Positions 16,958 to 27,063 are shown, counted from the first letter of the stretch. The stretch: 64,000 bases of DNA from Chloroflexota bacterium (GCA_018606645.1 JAGVRI010000010.1:113453-177452), one strand, 5' to 3'. The notes: generated by a model from the letters alone, not told the origin. A program made the numbers and translations.

Positions 16958-18463
16958 CTACCGCAAATACTTTACCGTCCCCCCACGGCTGTACATGACT
17001 TCGGCCCGGGCGCTATCCCAGGGGACCTCGTCATCCAACGGGAAGATGGGCCGGGGCACTTGTTCCCAGCGCAGCGTGCGCAGGTTCGACGGCGCCAAGC
17101 CGGGCGCCTCTCCCAGAAGAAACAGCCGGGCCACCCCTTTGTACCCTTCCCGGAAATCGACCACCGATTTGGCAATCAGGATCTTGGCCTGGGTTGGATC
17201 CAGACCAGCGCCGGAATAGATATCGGGGGTGGAGCCAGGCCCCAGCCGCTCGAGGACTACGATCGAGATCGTTCCCACCTGGAGGACAGCGGCCCACCCG
17301 ACATCGGCAGGGAGCTTGCGATCTGAGGACGGAGGCAGGACACGCACCACTTCTCCCGTCACGCGGACCGGGGTGGAGTGGAGTCGATCCTGCTTGCCGC
17401 CCAGTTCAAAAGTCGCCCTCGCGCCAGGACCGAGCCGCGCCATCTCGTGGACCACCTCGGGATCGACCATGGTCAGGAAACAGGGTTCTGTGGGGTTGCG
17501 TGCCAGCAGTTCCTTGAGGTACCAGGTTGAATCCCCGGTCCCGCCGCCGGTCATCAGGTCGGCCAGGTCAGAAATGACCACCGGCCGGAGGTCGGTGGCA
17601 AAGGCTTGATCCAGCGCCTGGATATAGGTGGGGCAGGGCCGAATATACTCCTGCCGCTGTTCCCAGGCTTTGCTCGCCAGTTCGCGCGCCAACTGCTCGG
17701 CGAGCCGCTTATCCCCGTCGGTCACCACCACACTGCACCAGCCCATCTCTGGCACATCCAACCACGGCTGCACGGCAAAGATCGATGAAGAGAGCACCCG
17801 GGGGTCCTGCTCCTGGGAGCGCGTCAGGTCCATTAGTTCCTTCATGGGCCACTCCTCGGTGAGTTGCGTCTCGGCCGGGGTGATCATTGGAATCTTGACG
17901 GCGCTCATGACCGGCCTGACCTCGTTCCGCAAGGCGGCCAGCAGCATCTCCGCCACCCGCCGCGCTGTCTGCGGCCCATCGACGTGGGGATGGGTGTGAA
18001 AACCCCGGATGATGTCGGCGTTCTCGATCTTGCGCCGGGTGATATTGCCATGCAAGTCCATCGCCGCCGCAATCAGGGTGTCCGGCCCCACCATCGCTCT
18101 GGCCCGTTTCAGGAACAGGCCTTCCACATCCGGATCGGACAGGCCGGCGAACGCACCATGCATAGCGAACAGCAATCCGTCCAGTGGCAGGGCGCTTTCC
18201 AGATCGGTGACAAACCACTCCAGGATCGTATGCAACGCCTCCGCCGTCAACGGGCCGGACGGACGAGCATGGACCGAGAGGATGCCCACCGGCTCCTCAT
18301 GGCCGACCACTTCCAGAAACGCAGGAATGAAGGACCACTCATCCTGGTCGAGGAGGACGTCCGGCCCCCGGGCAATGCCATGGGCCGACAGGGTGTCCAG
18401 ATCGGTGAGCATCGGCGAAAAAGTGTTGGTTTCCTGCGAGATACGTGCAATTCCGATACGCAT
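16958..18463 (-). CDS. M81-family metallohydrolase (MlrC-like)
   Basis: 501 residues. The start MRIGIARISQETNTFSP and the later MHGAFAG, AAAMDLHGNIT, GFHTHPHVDG and FLTMVDPEVV stretches match the MlrC/M81 family, known from linearised-microcystin degradation but far broader. The conserved D and H of DLHGN and the H of FHTHPH probably bind metal. A C-terminal DUF1485-type part ends with RWEQVPRPIFPLD. It is probably a cytosolic amide or ester hydrolase. The ATG at 18463 fits the family start and has AGGAAG upstream. A paralogue lies at 47752. Confidence 0.85.
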   Translation of the reverse strand: MRIGIARISQETNTFSPMLTDLDTLSAHGIARGPDVLLDQDEWSFIPAFLEVVGHEEPVGILSVHARPSGPLTAEALHTILEWFVTDLESALPLDGLLFAMHGAFAGLSDPDVEGLFLKRARAMVGPDTLIAAAMDLHGNITRRKIENADIIRGFHTHPHVDGPQTARRVAEMLLAALRNEVRPVMSAVKIPMITPAETQLTEEWPMKELMDLTRSQEQDPRVLSSSIFAVQPWLDVPEMGWCSVVVTDGDKRLAEQLARELASKAWEQRQEYIRPCPTYIQALDQAFATDLRPVVISDLADLMTGGGTGDSTWYLKELLARNPTEPCFLTMVDPEVVHEMARLGPGARATFELGGKQDRLHSTPVRVTGEVVRVLPPSSDRKLPADVGWAAVLQVGTISIVVLERLGPGSTPDIYSGAGLDPTQAKILIAKSVVDFREGYKGVARLFLLGEAPGLAPSNLRTLRWEQVPRPIFPLDDEVPWDSARAEVMYSRGGTVKYLR

Positions 18464-18522
18464 TCGTGCTTCCTTTCTCCGAACCGTCTGACCGGAGGGC
18501 CGATTTTCATCCCGGCCGCAGT

Positions 18523-20433
18523 TCAGACCAAGCGACCGGCCAGGTTGCCCTCCACCATCGCCTCTCGGATGCGCCGTGGCTTCTGGCAATCGCCAATCAG
18601 ATACACATCGGCGCACTCCCCGGCCAGTTGATGGGCCAGGGCGCTGAGAGGTTGCATCCCAACCGCTACGACCACCGCCTCTGATCTCAAAAGCTGAGGC
18701 GGATCATCACCTCGCTGCACCAGGACACCGTCGGCCGTGAGCTCTAGCGCCCGCGAATTGGTGAGAGCACGGATCTTTGCCTCTTCTACCCGTTTCAGGA
18801 GGTCCAGGCGTAACGTAATCACCTCTTCGGTCAGCAATAACTCTTTCAACATCTCGACGATGGTAACCCTGCATCCTTGCTCAGTCAGAAACAGGGCGCA
18901 CTCGCAGCCTACATCGCCGCCACCCAGGACGACGACTTCTTTGCCCGGCAGCCTCTCAGGATGGAGGAGAGCCTGCACGGCGCTGATCACATGGGGACGG
19001 TCAATCCCCGGGATGGGAGGCATGGCCGGCGCCGCTCCCACAGCCACGATCAGGGCATCGGGTTTTTCCTGGCGCACCCGTTCAGCAGTGACGTCTACGT
19101 TCAACTTGACCTCGACCGGTGAGTCGGCCAGCTCGCCCTTCCAGTAATCGAGCAACCGACGGATCTCCGCTTTGAAGGGCGGGCGACCACCGGGGATCAT
19201 CTCTCCACCTAGCTCGGCTGTCTTCTCATACAGGGTCACCCGGTGACCTCGCCGGGCAGCGGTGAGGGCGGCGACCATACCGGCCGGCCCCCCTCCAACC
19301 ACCATGACCTTCTTCTGTCGGGTGATGGGAGGCAGCGGTTCCTGCACTTCAAAGGTTAGATAGGGGTTCACCGTGCATACCACTGAAGTATGGGGCGTCC
19401 ATAGCGCCTGATAACAGACGTTGCAGCGGATACAGGGCCGGATCCGCTGTCCGAGGCGGGCCTTGCGCGCCCAATGGGGTTCGGCCAGCAGGCCCCGACC
19501 CAGAACTACCATGTCGCACTCTCCGTTGGCGATCATCTCGTTCGCTTCAGCCGGATCGTCGATCGAACCGCCGGCCAGGACAGGCACTCCCGGCACCGCC
19601 TCCTTGACCATCTTGACCAGAGGGCGGAGGACGTTGCGCGGATAGAGCATCGTCGCCACTGCCGGATATGGGGAGGTCAGGCCAAGCTCGCTGCTGGTTG
19701 TGCACACATGGAGGTAACATACCCCCTCCTGGGCCATGCGTTGGGCGATCTGCACTCCAAGCTCAGGCCGCACTCCCCCGTCCAGTTCTTCCCAGATGGT
19801 GAACTTGAACCCGATGGGAAAATCTTCGCCGACCTCCTGTTTGATGGCCCGCACGATCTCCACCGGGAAGCGCATGCGACGTTCAAAGTCGCCGCCATAG
19901 TCATCCTGCCGCCGGTTGGTGTGGGGCGACATAAAGGCTCCGACCAGGTAGGTGTGGCCGCCGTGCAGCTCTACGCCATCACATCCAGCCCGGCGAGCTC
20001 GACCCGCGGCCCTGGCAAAATCCTGGATGATCCGTTGAATCTCGGCCACCGTCAGCTCCCGGGGAACCGTCCCGTAGTAGTTGGGGCTGGCGATGGCTGA
20101 TGGGGCTGCATCCCCTCCCTTGCCTCCCATGGCCGCGATCTGCAGAAACACCTTGGAATGATACCGATGGACCACCTCGGCCAACCGCCGATGGGTGTCC
20201 AGGAATCGATCGTCATAGCTGCCCACGAGCGGGGCGGTGGCGATGGCCGTGGCGTTGGTAAAATGGGTGATGATGAGCCCCGTCTCGCCCCGGCAACGTT
20301 CCTCGATAAACGGAAAGTACCGCTCGGGCCATGTCTCGTCGGGGGTCTCAAAGCCCAGGCCCATCGGTGCCAGGGCGATCCGGTTCGGCACCTCGACCGG
20401 GCCGAATCGAATGGGACGAAAAAGTGCTTCCAT
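18523..20433 (-). CDS. NADH:flavin oxidoreductase, 2,4-dienoyl-CoA reductase (FadH)-like
   Basis: 636 residues. Residues 1-330 form the old-yellow-enzyme FMN barrel (LFRPIRFGPVEVPNRIALAPM, GCDGVELHGGHTYLVGAFMSP). A [4Fe-4S] site follows: C334, C337, C340 and C353. Then an FAD/NAD(P)-binding half starts VMVVGGGPAGMVAALTAARRGH and includes VVLGGGDVGCECALFL. This is the layout of bacterial dienoyl-CoA reductase and trimethylamine dehydrogenase, which reduce or demethylate at the FMN. The substrate is open; an enoyl compound in the same pathway is plausible. ATG 20433 has AGGAGG upstream. Confidence 0.88.
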   Translation of the reverse strand: MEALFRPIRFGPVEVPNRIALAPMGLGFETPDETWPERYFPFIEERCRGETGLIITHFTNATAIATAPLVGSYDDRFLDTHRRLAEVVHRYHSKVFLQIAAMGGKGGDAAPSAIASPNYYGTVPRELTVAEIQRIIQDFARAAGRARRAGCDGVELHGGHTYLVGAFMSPHTNRRQDDYGGDFERRMRFPVEIVRAIKQEVGEDFPIGFKFTIWEELDGGVRPELGVQIAQRMAQEGVCYLHVCTTSSELGLTSPYPAVATMLYPRNVLRPLVKMVKEAVPGVPVLAGGSIDDPAEANEMIANGECDMVVLGRGLLAEPHWARKARLGQRIRPCIRCNVCYQALWTPHTSVVCTVNPYLTFEVQEPLPPITRQKKVMVVGGGPAGMVAALTAARRGHRVTLYEKTAELGGEMIPGGRPPFKAEIRRLLDYWKGELADSPVEVKLNVDVTAERVRQEKPDALIVAVGAAPAMPPIPGIDRPHVISAVQALLHPERLPGKEVVVLGGGDVGCECALFLTEQGCRVTIVEMLKELLLTEEVITLRLDLLKRVEEAKIRALTNSRALELTADGVLVQRGDDPPQLLRSEAVVVAVGMQPLSALAHQLAGECADVYLIGDCQKPRRIREAMVEGNLAGRLV

Positions 20434-20486
20434 GCTCTGTTTCCCTCCTATTGATACCACAGCTTGGTGAATTTTGAAAATCCAGG

Positions 20487-21227
20487 TCACGTCAAGTTGG
20501 GCGGCACCCCCAACCGGGTGAGGGCCTCCATCGCGGCGTTAAGATGGCGCTGACCGTCGCGCAGCGAGAAACACAGATGACCCGGCAGGAAGACATCCAC
20601 CGCAAGCTCCGAGAGGCGCTTGATGGTCCGCAAATACGCCTGCAGATCACAGTCCGGGATGTTCTGCAAGACGATACGGCCCCCGAAAAAGACCGCATCT
20701 CCACCAAACAGATAGCGGATGCCGTCTTTTTCCATCAGGTATGAAAGGTGGCCGGCCGAATGCCCCGGCGTTTCGATGACCGTCAGCGTACAGTCGCCGA
20801 CGGGGATCGTGTGCCCATCCTTCAGTTCGACATCCACCGCACAGGGGCGGAAGGTAAAATCGGCTGGATAGAGGCCGGCCGCCTTGGCCGGCCCTAAAGA
20901 AATGCCCCATCCATCTCCGACGGCCAGAGATTCCACCAGTTCCTGGGCAGCAAACACCCGCAGCCCTAGCGCCTCCTTCAGCCCAGCGGCTCCGGCGGCG
21001 TGGTCGGCGTGGCCATGCGTCAGGAGCAACGTGCGAACTCGATCCAGGGGAACGCCATCCTGCTCAATGTTCCTGAGGATGAGGTCCATGTTTCGCCCCC
21101 CACCGGCATCTACCAATGCCGCCTCACTCCCTCCATCCAGCAAATAGACGTGGCAGTCCAATTCATCACTCAGGTCAAAGCCCCACGAACCACTGCCCAC
21201 CAGGTACAATCCTTCCCGCAGCTTCAT
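20487..21227 (-). CDS. Metallo-beta-lactamase fold hydrolase
   Basis: 246 residues. Motif THGHADHAAG (HxHxDH), ETPGHSAGHLSYL, FGGDAVFFGG and LPGHLCF supply the dinuclear metal site of the fold. Family members hydrolyse thioesters, lactones or other esters, so it may cleave a CoA thioester or lactone in this pathway. Start ATG has GGAGG 9 nt upstream. It sits between the SDR and FadH-like genes in the same direction. A second, different member is at 28325. Confidence 0.85.
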   Translation of the reverse strand: MKLREGLYLVGSGSWGFDLSDELDCHVYLLDGGSEAALVDAGGGRNMDLILRNIEQDGVPLDRVRTLLLTHGHADHAAGAAGLKEALGLRVFAAQELVESLAVGDGWGISLGPAKAAGLYPADFTFRPCAVDVELKDGHTIPVGDCTLTVIETPGHSAGHLSYLMEKDGIRYLFGGDAVFFGGRIVLQNIPDCDLQAYLRTIKRLSELAVDVFLPGHLCFSLRDGQRHLNAAMEALTRLGVPPNLT

Positions 21228-21264
21228 CGTTACTCATCCTCCTTCCACTCAGAACAGGTCGGCT

Positions 21265-22029
21265 CTACGGCGTTCCCAGCGGTTTACCGGGGAGGAGGGT
21301 CATCAATCCCCCGTCCACGGTCACCACCGCCCCGTTGATGTAGCTGGATTCCTCGGAAGCCAGGAACAACGCCACGGAAGCGACTTCGTCAATAGTGCCC
21401 CATCGTCGGAGCAAGATATAGTCATTGATTACATCGGGTACCTCGGGCGCCGATTCGATGGCAATTGCCCCAGGCGCAATGGCATTGACGTATACGCCGT
21501 ACGGCGCCAGGTCAATGGCCATCGCCCTGGTTAACTGAATGAGGCCCCCCTTGGAAGCCGCATAGGGAGCGTTGCCCGTGGCGGCGGCAAAGGCAAAGAC
21601 CGAAGCGATGTTCACGATCTTGCCCTGTCTCCGCGAGATCATGTGCCGGGCGACCGCCCGGGAACAGAGAAAGGTTCCGGTCAGGTTCGTCTCGATCGTC
21701 TGCCGCCAATGGTCCAGGGTCATCTCGAAAAACGGAGTCCCCCGTCCGACATTGACCCCGGCATTGTTGACCAGGATGTCGATCTGGCCGAAATGGCGTA
21801 ACGCCGCCTCGACCATCTCTTCCACGTCGCGGGGTTGGCTGACGTCCGTCTGAACATAGAGCGCCATGCCACCCTGTTCCAGAATCTCTTGCTGGACCGC
21901 CTGACCCTTTTCCTGATTGCGCCCGACCACAACGACGGCGGCCCCCTCGGCGGCAAAACGCCGAGCCATGCCCCGTCCGATCCCCTGGGTCGAGCCGGTG
22001 ATCACCGCTACTTTGTCTTGGAAGCGCAT
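21265..22029 (-). CDS. Short-chain dehydrogenase/reductase
   Basis: 254 residues. Classical SDR features: cofactor motif TGSTQGIG near residue 11, NNAG, catalytic Ser in NIASVFAF, and YAASK. An acidic residue does not follow the second strand (VVVVGRNQEK), which fits NADP(H) rather than NAD, but weakly. C-terminal GGLMTLLPG is typical. I use ATG 22029 because MRFQDKVAVITGS matches the family start; ATG 22047 is also possible. The start overlaps the end of the M20 peptidase gene by 22 nt, showing coupling. Confidence 0.9.
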   Translation of the reverse strand: MRFQDKVAVITGSTQGIGRGMARRFAAEGAAVVVVGRNQEKGQAVQQEILEQGGMALYVQTDVSQPRDVEEMVEAALRHFGQIDILVNNAGVNVGRGTPFFEMTLDHWRQTIETNLTGTFLCSRAVARHMISRRQGKIVNIASVFAFAAATGNAPYAASKGGLIQLTRAMAIDLAPYGVYVNAIAPGAIAIESAPEVPDVINDYILLRRWGTIDEVASVALFLASEESSYINGAVVTVDGGLMTLLPGKPLGTP

Positions 22030-23291
22030 TGGGGTTCCCCACTCCATGAGTCCAGATACTCCAGGGCGGCCAAAGCGTAGATCTGGCTGGCCTGCACCAC
22101 CGCTTCCAGCGAGACATATTCGTTCGGCCCATGGGCCAACGGAAGCAGGCCCGGTCCGTAGGCGGGGATGGCCGGGATGCCGGCGTAGCTATGAAACCAG
22201 AAGGCATCGGTAAAGGCCGGAAATCCGGCAAGAGGAGGACGCCGGCCCAGCACCCGTTCACTGGCAGCCTGCAGGATACCAACGAACGGCTCATCCCCCC
22301 GTAGCCATTTCCATTCCTCCGGTCGGCCCCGGCCCAGGATCTCCAGTTCCACCCGAAGCTCCGGGTCCTCACGGCGAAGTTGGGCCAGGAACTCTTCCAG
22401 ATCCCGTTCGACCCCGTCCACCGTCATGCCCGGAATGATGCGAATATCGCTGCCAAATTCGGCATATCCAGGAAATGTGCCATAGGCCTGGCCACCGCTG
22501 ACCAGATCGCCCAGGTTAACCGTCGGGCCTTTGGGATACAGCGGATGTGGTTCATAATGGAGCTTGAGGTCCTTCGCCATCCGCCACAACACCCAGCCCA
22601 TTTTGACGCTGGCGTTGACCGATGGGAACCGGTCCGAGATACTACTATGCATCTGAGTGCCATACACCTTGATTTTGAACAGAACGGTGTTGCGGGCGCA
22701 GATATGCAGCCCGTCGAAATCGGATTCCATCCCGGCGGTATCGGCGACCAGGCAAAAATCGGCCTGGATGGGATGGTTCTTGACCAGCCAGTTGGCCCCA
22801 TACTCACCGGGCGCCTCCTCATTGGCAGTCAAGATCAGCAGCAGATCCCCTCTCAACGGCCGGTCCAGGGCGCGCAGGGCCGCAGCGGCATAGATGATGG
22901 CAGCCAGTCCGCCTTTCATGTCCGCCGCGCCTAGGCCGTACAATTTATCGCCGACGATGGTCGGGCACAGCGGATCGGTCCGCCATAACTTCCGATCCTC
23001 GTCTCCGACCGGTTTGGTATCCATGTGGCCGTTGAGGATCAGGCGAGGGGTTCCAGCCCAGCCTGGTTGACAGTACAAGAGGTTGGGGCGCTCCGGGGCT
23101 CGCGCCCTCACTTCGGCTCCCATCAGCCCCAGTTTCTGCATCCGATCCTGGATCAGTCTGGCGACGGCCCGTTCATCTCCGGGTGGATTGGGGCTGGGAG
23201 TCGCCACCAGTTCGGCGGTGAACTCGATGATCTCCTGTCGTCGTTCGTCCAGATAGCGCAAAACGGCTTCTGTCGGGTCGCCTGTTGCCAT
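22008..23291 (-). CDS. M20-family zinc peptidase/deacylase (ArgE/DapE type)
   Basis: 427 residues. The metal and catalytic motifs are LILNGHMDTKPVG, GLGAADMKGGLAA, NEEAPGEYGA, DTAGMESD and LAHGPNEYVSLE. A dimerisation insert lies between. Family members hydrolyse N-acyl amino acids or short peptides in the cytosol. It is next to dipeptide-type permeases, so it probably processes the imported compound. Start ATG follows GGAGGG by 8 nt. 55 nt separate it from the dppC-like gene. Confidence 0.9.
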   Translation of the reverse strand: MATGDPTEAVLRYLDERRQEIIEFTAELVATPSPNPPGDERAVARLIQDRMQKLGLMGAEVRARAPERPNLLYCQPGWAGTPRLILNGHMDTKPVGDEDRKLWRTDPLCPTIVGDKLYGLGAADMKGGLAAIIYAAAALRALDRPLRGDLLLILTANEEAPGEYGANWLVKNHPIQADFCLVADTAGMESDFDGLHICARNTVLFKIKVYGTQMHSSISDRFPSVNASVKMGWVLWRMAKDLKLHYEPHPLYPKGPTVNLGDLVSGGQAYGTFPGYAEFGSDIRIIPGMTVDGVERDLEEFLAQLRREDPELRVELEILGRGRPEEWKWLRGDEPFVGILQAASERVLGRRPPLAGFPAFTDAFWFHSYAGIPAIPAYGPGLLPLAHGPNEYVSLEAVVQASQIYALAALEYLDSWSGEPQCASKTK

Positions 23292-23346
23292 GGGTCATTC
23301 CCTCCTTGGGGGTTGCTTATCTCTGTCCGATCATTGGGCCAGGCGG

Positions 23347-24258
23347 TCACCGACTCTGAGTTCGCGGGTCGAGAATATCCCGCCATGCATCCCCGACCAG
23401 ATTGGTGCCGAGAGCCATGATGAAAATCGCCACCCCCGGCACGGTGGCCACCCACCACTGGTTCATGAAATATAACCGTCCCCGGGCGATCATGTAGCCC
23501 AGCTCTGGCTCCGGGGGTTGAGCTCCTAACCCCAGGAAACTCAGATTGGCCAATACCAGGATGACGATGCCCAGGTCCATGGTGGCCAACACCAACAGCG
23601 GGGTGATGCAGTTGGGCAGGATATGGCGCACCAGGATGCGGATATGCCCCGCCCCTATGCTCCTGGCTGCGTCGATATACAGATTCTGCCGGACGGCGAG
23701 GACCTGACCCCGGATCAAGCGCGCATACCAGGGCCACCATACCGCCGCTACGGAGATGATCGCGTTGGTCATGCTCGGTCCGAGGGCGCCGGCGATGGCC
23801 AGGGCCAGGATGTAGCCGGGAAAGGCCAGAAACATGTCGGTCATGCGCATCAGTAGATTGTCAATCTTGCCGCCCAGATAGCCCGCCGTTCCACCCAGAC
23901 AGATGCCGATCAGGCAGGCCAAAGCCAGCACCACGGTCGCCGCGCGGAGAGAGATGCGGAATCCATAGATGCAGCGTGACAGCAAATCGCGGCCCATGTC
24001 ATCCGTGCCCAGAAGGTACTGTCCTCCAGGGGGCAAGAGCTTGTCTTCCAGTTTCACTTCCAATGGATCGTGGGGAGCCACCCATGGAGCAAAAATCGCC
24101 ATGGCGATCACAAAGCCCAATAAAGCAAAGCCAGCAATGGCCAGAGGATTGCGCCGCAGGCTGCGCCATGCGTTCTGCCACAAGCTGCGCTGGACCACTT
24201 TTTTGGGGGGAGGTGCAATGTGGGCAATCTCGCCGGCTGGAGTTTCCCGGGTGCTCAT
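23347..24258 (-). CDS. dppC: Peptide/nickel-type ABC transporter permease, DppC family
   Basis: 303 residues. An N-terminal tail (~35 residues) is followed by a first helix, the LGTDDMGRDLLSRCIYG motif typical of DppC, and five more helices. The coupling loop is YIDAARSIGAGHIRILVRHILPN. It works with the DppB-like permease and the lipoprotein at 25348. The start is 2 nt after the DppB stop. No DppD/DppF ATPase is present nearby. Substrate could be a peptide or other small amide. Confidence 0.92.
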   Translation of the reverse strand: MSTRETPAGEIAHIAPPPKKVVQRSLWQNAWRSLRRNPLAIAGFALLGFVIAMAIFAPWVAPHDPLEVKLEDKLLPPGGQYLLGTDDMGRDLLSRCIYGFRISLRAATVVLALACLIGICLGGTAGYLGGKIDNLLMRMTDMFLAFPGYILALAIAGALGPSMTNAIISVAAVWWPWYARLIRGQVLAVRQNLYIDAARSIGAGHIRILVRHILPNCITPLLVLATMDLGIVILVLANLSFLGLGAQPPEPELGYMIARGRLYFMNQWWVATVPGVAIFIMALGTNLVGDAWRDILDPRTQSR

Positions 24259-24259
24259 C

Positions 24260-25282
24260 CTATGAATTGCCTCCTTCTATGGAGATGCGAGGATCGAGGA
24301 ATCCATACAGAAGATCGGCGACAAAGTTAAAGAAGGCATAGATCACGGTCATCAAGACCGCCACCCCCATAATGGCCGGGAAATCTACCAAACTGATCGA
24401 CCGCATCGCATAAAAGCCCAGACCGGGCCAGGAAAACATCAGTTCGACCAAAAAAACCCCACCCATGAGAGCGCCCATGAGCAACGCCATGGTGGTGGTC
24501 GTGGGGATCAACGCGTTCCTGAGGGCGTGGGCGATGACCACCCTTCGCTCGGACAACCCTTTGGCCCGAGCCGTCCGGATATAGTCCTCCCCCAGGACAT
24601 CGAGCATACTGGACCGCACCATGCGGGTCAGGACGGCCAACGAACCAAAGGCCAGCGTGGTTGCCGGCAGGATGAGGTGCACCACAGCATTCTTGAACGT
24701 CGCCCAATCGCCGGCCAGCAGGCTGTCAATGGTATAAAATCCAGTCACCTGCGGCGGTGGGCTGAGCATGATATCCAGACGGCCATCCGCCGGCAGCAGG
24801 TTCAGCCGAGAAAAGAAGATGATCTGCAGCAGGAGAGCTACCCAGAAGATCGGCATCGAAACGCCACTCAAGGCAATGATCCGACTGAGATGATCCAGGA
24901 ATCGATCTTTATGGAGAGCAGCGATCACGCCCAAAGGCAGGCCCACCACCACGGTCAGAAACATGGCTGCCAGGGCCAATTCAGCCGTGGCGGGCGCGTA
25001 TCGCTGCAGGTCTTCCCTCACCGGTTGTCCGGTGCGGATCGATATGCCCAGATCGCCGCGGGTCAGATTCACTACCCAGCGAATATACTGCTCATGCAAC
25101 GGTTTATCCAGCCCGTACCGGCGGCGGAGTTCCTCCACCTGTTCGCCTTTGGCCCGCAGGCCGGCGATCGCCCGGATCGGGTCCGCTGGCACCATATGCG
25201 ACACGACAAAGGTGATCAACGAAATCCCAATCAGAGATACCAACATCCACATGAAGCGTTGGACGACATATCTTGGACGCAT
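24260..25282 (-). CDS. dppB: Peptide/nickel-type ABC transporter permease, DppB family
   Basis: 340 residues with six helices. Family features are the N-terminal YVVQRFMWMLVSLIGISLITFVVS, LTRGDLGISIRTGQPV, and the coupling loop YIRTARAKGLSERRVVIAHALRNALIP. It is the inner-membrane partner of the DppC-like protein. A 15-bp hairpin separates it from the binding protein gene upstream. AGGGAA precedes the ATG. Confidence 0.92.
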   Translation of the reverse strand: MRPRYVVQRFMWMLVSLIGISLITFVVSHMVPADPIRAIAGLRAKGEQVEELRRRYGLDKPLHEQYIRWVVNLTRGDLGISIRTGQPVREDLQRYAPATAELALAAMFLTVVVGLPLGVIAALHKDRFLDHLSRIIALSGVSMPIFWVALLLQIIFFSRLNLLPADGRLDIMLSPPPQVTGFYTIDSLLAGDWATFKNAVVHLILPATTLAFGSLAVLTRMVRSSMLDVLGEDYIRTARAKGLSERRVVIAHALRNALIPTTTTMALLMGALMGGVFLVELMFSWPGLGFYAMRSISLVDFPAIMGVAVLMTVIYAFFNFVADLLYGFLDPRISIEGGNS

Positions 25283-25298
25283 AGCAATTCCCTAGGTG

Positions 25299-25332
25299 CC
25301 TGCTCTCTCAGGCCAAAGCCTGAGAGAGCAGG
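25299..25332 (-). promoter_or_regulatory. Intercistronic hairpin between binding protein and permease genes
   Basis: A perfect 15-bp inverted repeat (CCTGCTCTCTCAGGC at 25299-25313 and its complement at 25318-25332) with a 4-nt loop. No T-tract follows on the minus strand. Such stems after binding-protein genes often stabilise the upstream mRNA and lower permease expression. Confidence 0.8.
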
Positions 25333-25347
25333 GTGTATGGTCGGTCC

Positions 25348-27063
25348 TCATTTCTCCCGGTAGAGGTAGTGAGGCCAGTAGGTGTACAGATAGTGCGGTT
25401 CGTGGCTGAGTCCGCCCAGCGTGTCGGTGAAGCACATGACATCGTTCACCGCTGCGATCCAGATGCCAGCTACATCCTGGTTCATAAGATCGGCGGCCTT
25501 GCGCAACATCTCCACCCGCTTGGCCTCGTCGAGCTCCACCTTGGCCTGGTTGATCAACTGGGTCACCTCCGGATTATCATAGTACCCCTCGTTGATGCTG
25601 GCCGGAGGGAACCCTGCCGGTGTCCAGTCCAGCAGGAAGGTCCAGGTGAGGTTCGCCGGCGCCCGGGGACGGAGAACCAGGTCGGGCGTGGTCTCTGGCT
25701 TGGCGATCCGATCCAGGAAGGTGGCCGGCAGCTCGCCGTGAATGTTCAGAGTGATGCCCAGCTTGGCGAGGTCCGACTGGTAGAGCTCGGCAATGCGCGG
25801 AAACTCGGGGAACCCCTCCAGCCACATCAGGTCCAATGTGAACCCACCATTCGGATACCCGGCCTCGGCCAGAAGTTGCTTGGCCTTCTCGAGATCGTAT
25901 TGATAGGCAAAGGCATTGGGATCATAGGCTTCGAGAGAGGGCAAGAAGATGATGTCGGTGATGCGCGTCCCTTTGAGCCCCATGATGTTCTCGAGGACCG
26001 CGTCGTAATTGAAGGCATAAGCCAGCGCCTGCCGCACCTTCTGGTTGGACATGATCGGCCCGGTTTCCCCGGCGTTCACATACTTGACGCTGATCATGTA
26101 GAACAGGATGGTCGGATCGGACCGACAGGTAATGCCCTCGATCTGTTGCAGGGCTTTGATATCCTCCAACTCCAGAGGCATACAGGTCAGGTCGATCTCG
26201 CCGCGCTCCAACAGCATCCGCTGGGTCGAGGACTCGGGGATGATCCGTTCGATCATCTTGTCAAAACCAGGATGTGGCCAGCCTCCCCAGTAGTCCTGGA
26301 ACTTTTCGATGACCAGTTGCTGCCCATGCTCATACGACACGAACTTGTACGGGCCAGTGCCGCACATGTTCTCCTTGTACCATTCATGGGCCCAGGGGTC
26401 TTCGGCCGTCTTGTGCTCTTCGACCGGTCCAGGGCAAACGAAGCGCAAGGACCAGTTCCCGGCAAACTCTCTCTCAAAGCCCGGCGATGGCTCTTTCAAA
26501 TGGATCGCAATCGTGTCCTCATCCACCACTTCGACCGACTCGATCATGGGAGCGTAGGTGCTGGCCGGACCCAGGTTCAGACCGAGGAGCCGGTCAAAAT
26601 TCCACTTGGCCGTTTCGGCGTTAAAGTCAGAGCCATCGTGAAACTTGACTCCCTTGCGCAGGTGGAAGGTCAACGTCATTCCGTCGGCGGACCACTCAAA
26701 GGACTCGGCCAGTTGGGGCTTGAATTCGCCTTCCGGCCCTTCAAAGTAGTACAGCGCTTCGTAGACTGCGTTGTAGGGCAAATCCACCTCGGCCTCAAAA
26801 TAGGCATGGGGGTCGATCTGGCTGGGTTCAAAGGGGTAGGACATGATCAGGGTTCGCTCCCGCTCGGTGAGCGGCACTGGCTCGGGAGTGACCAGCTTCT
26901 CGACCTCCTTGGTGACCACCACCTCCACTTCTTTGGTCACGACTTTTTCCACTTCTTGGGTGACGATCTTTTCGATCACCTGTGGTTCTGGCGTCGGTGC
27001 ACAGGCAGAAACGAACAGCGCCAACACCACCAGCATACTGACAAGCGAAACTGTCTTTTTCAT
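25348..27063 (-). CDS. Family 5 solute-binding lipoprotein (peptide/nickel type)
   Basis: 571 residues. Signal peptide with lipobox ending at C21 (LFVSAC), then a repetitive linker of EVEKVVTKEV-type units (about 30-60). The mature part has family 5 features: PQLAESFEWSADGMTLTFHLRKGVKFHDGSDF, CGTGPYKF, and RQALAYAFNYDAV. It captures the substrate outside the membrane for the DppB/DppC pair. GGAGGAG precedes the ATG. The linker pattern is common in Chloroflexota lipoproteins (family knowledge). Confidence 0.92.
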   Translation of the reverse strand: MKKTVSLVSMLVVLALFVSACAPTPEPQVIEKIVTQEVEKVVTKEVEVVVTKEVEKLVTPEPVPLTERERTLIMSYPFEPSQIDPHAYFEAEVDLPYNAVYEALYYFEGPEGEFKPQLAESFEWSADGMTLTFHLRKGVKFHDGSDFNAETAKWNFDRLLGLNLGPASTYAPMIESVEVVDEDTIAIHLKEPSPGFEREFAGNWSLRFVCPGPVEEHKTAEDPWAHEWYKENMCGTGPYKFVSYEHGQQLVIEKFQDYWGGWPHPGFDKMIERIIPESSTQRMLLERGEIDLTCMPLELEDIKALQQIEGITCRSDPTILFYMISVKYVNAGETGPIMSNQKVRQALAYAFNYDAVLENIMGLKGTRITDIIFLPSLEAYDPNAFAYQYDLEKAKQLLAEAGYPNGGFTLDLMWLEGFPEFPRIAELYQSDLAKLGITLNIHGELPATFLDRIAKPETTPDLVLRPRAPANLTWTFLLDWTPAGFPPASINEGYYDNPEVTQLINQAKVELDEAKRVEMLRKAADLMNQDVAGIWIAAVNDVMCFTDTLGGLSHEPHYLYTYWPHYLYREK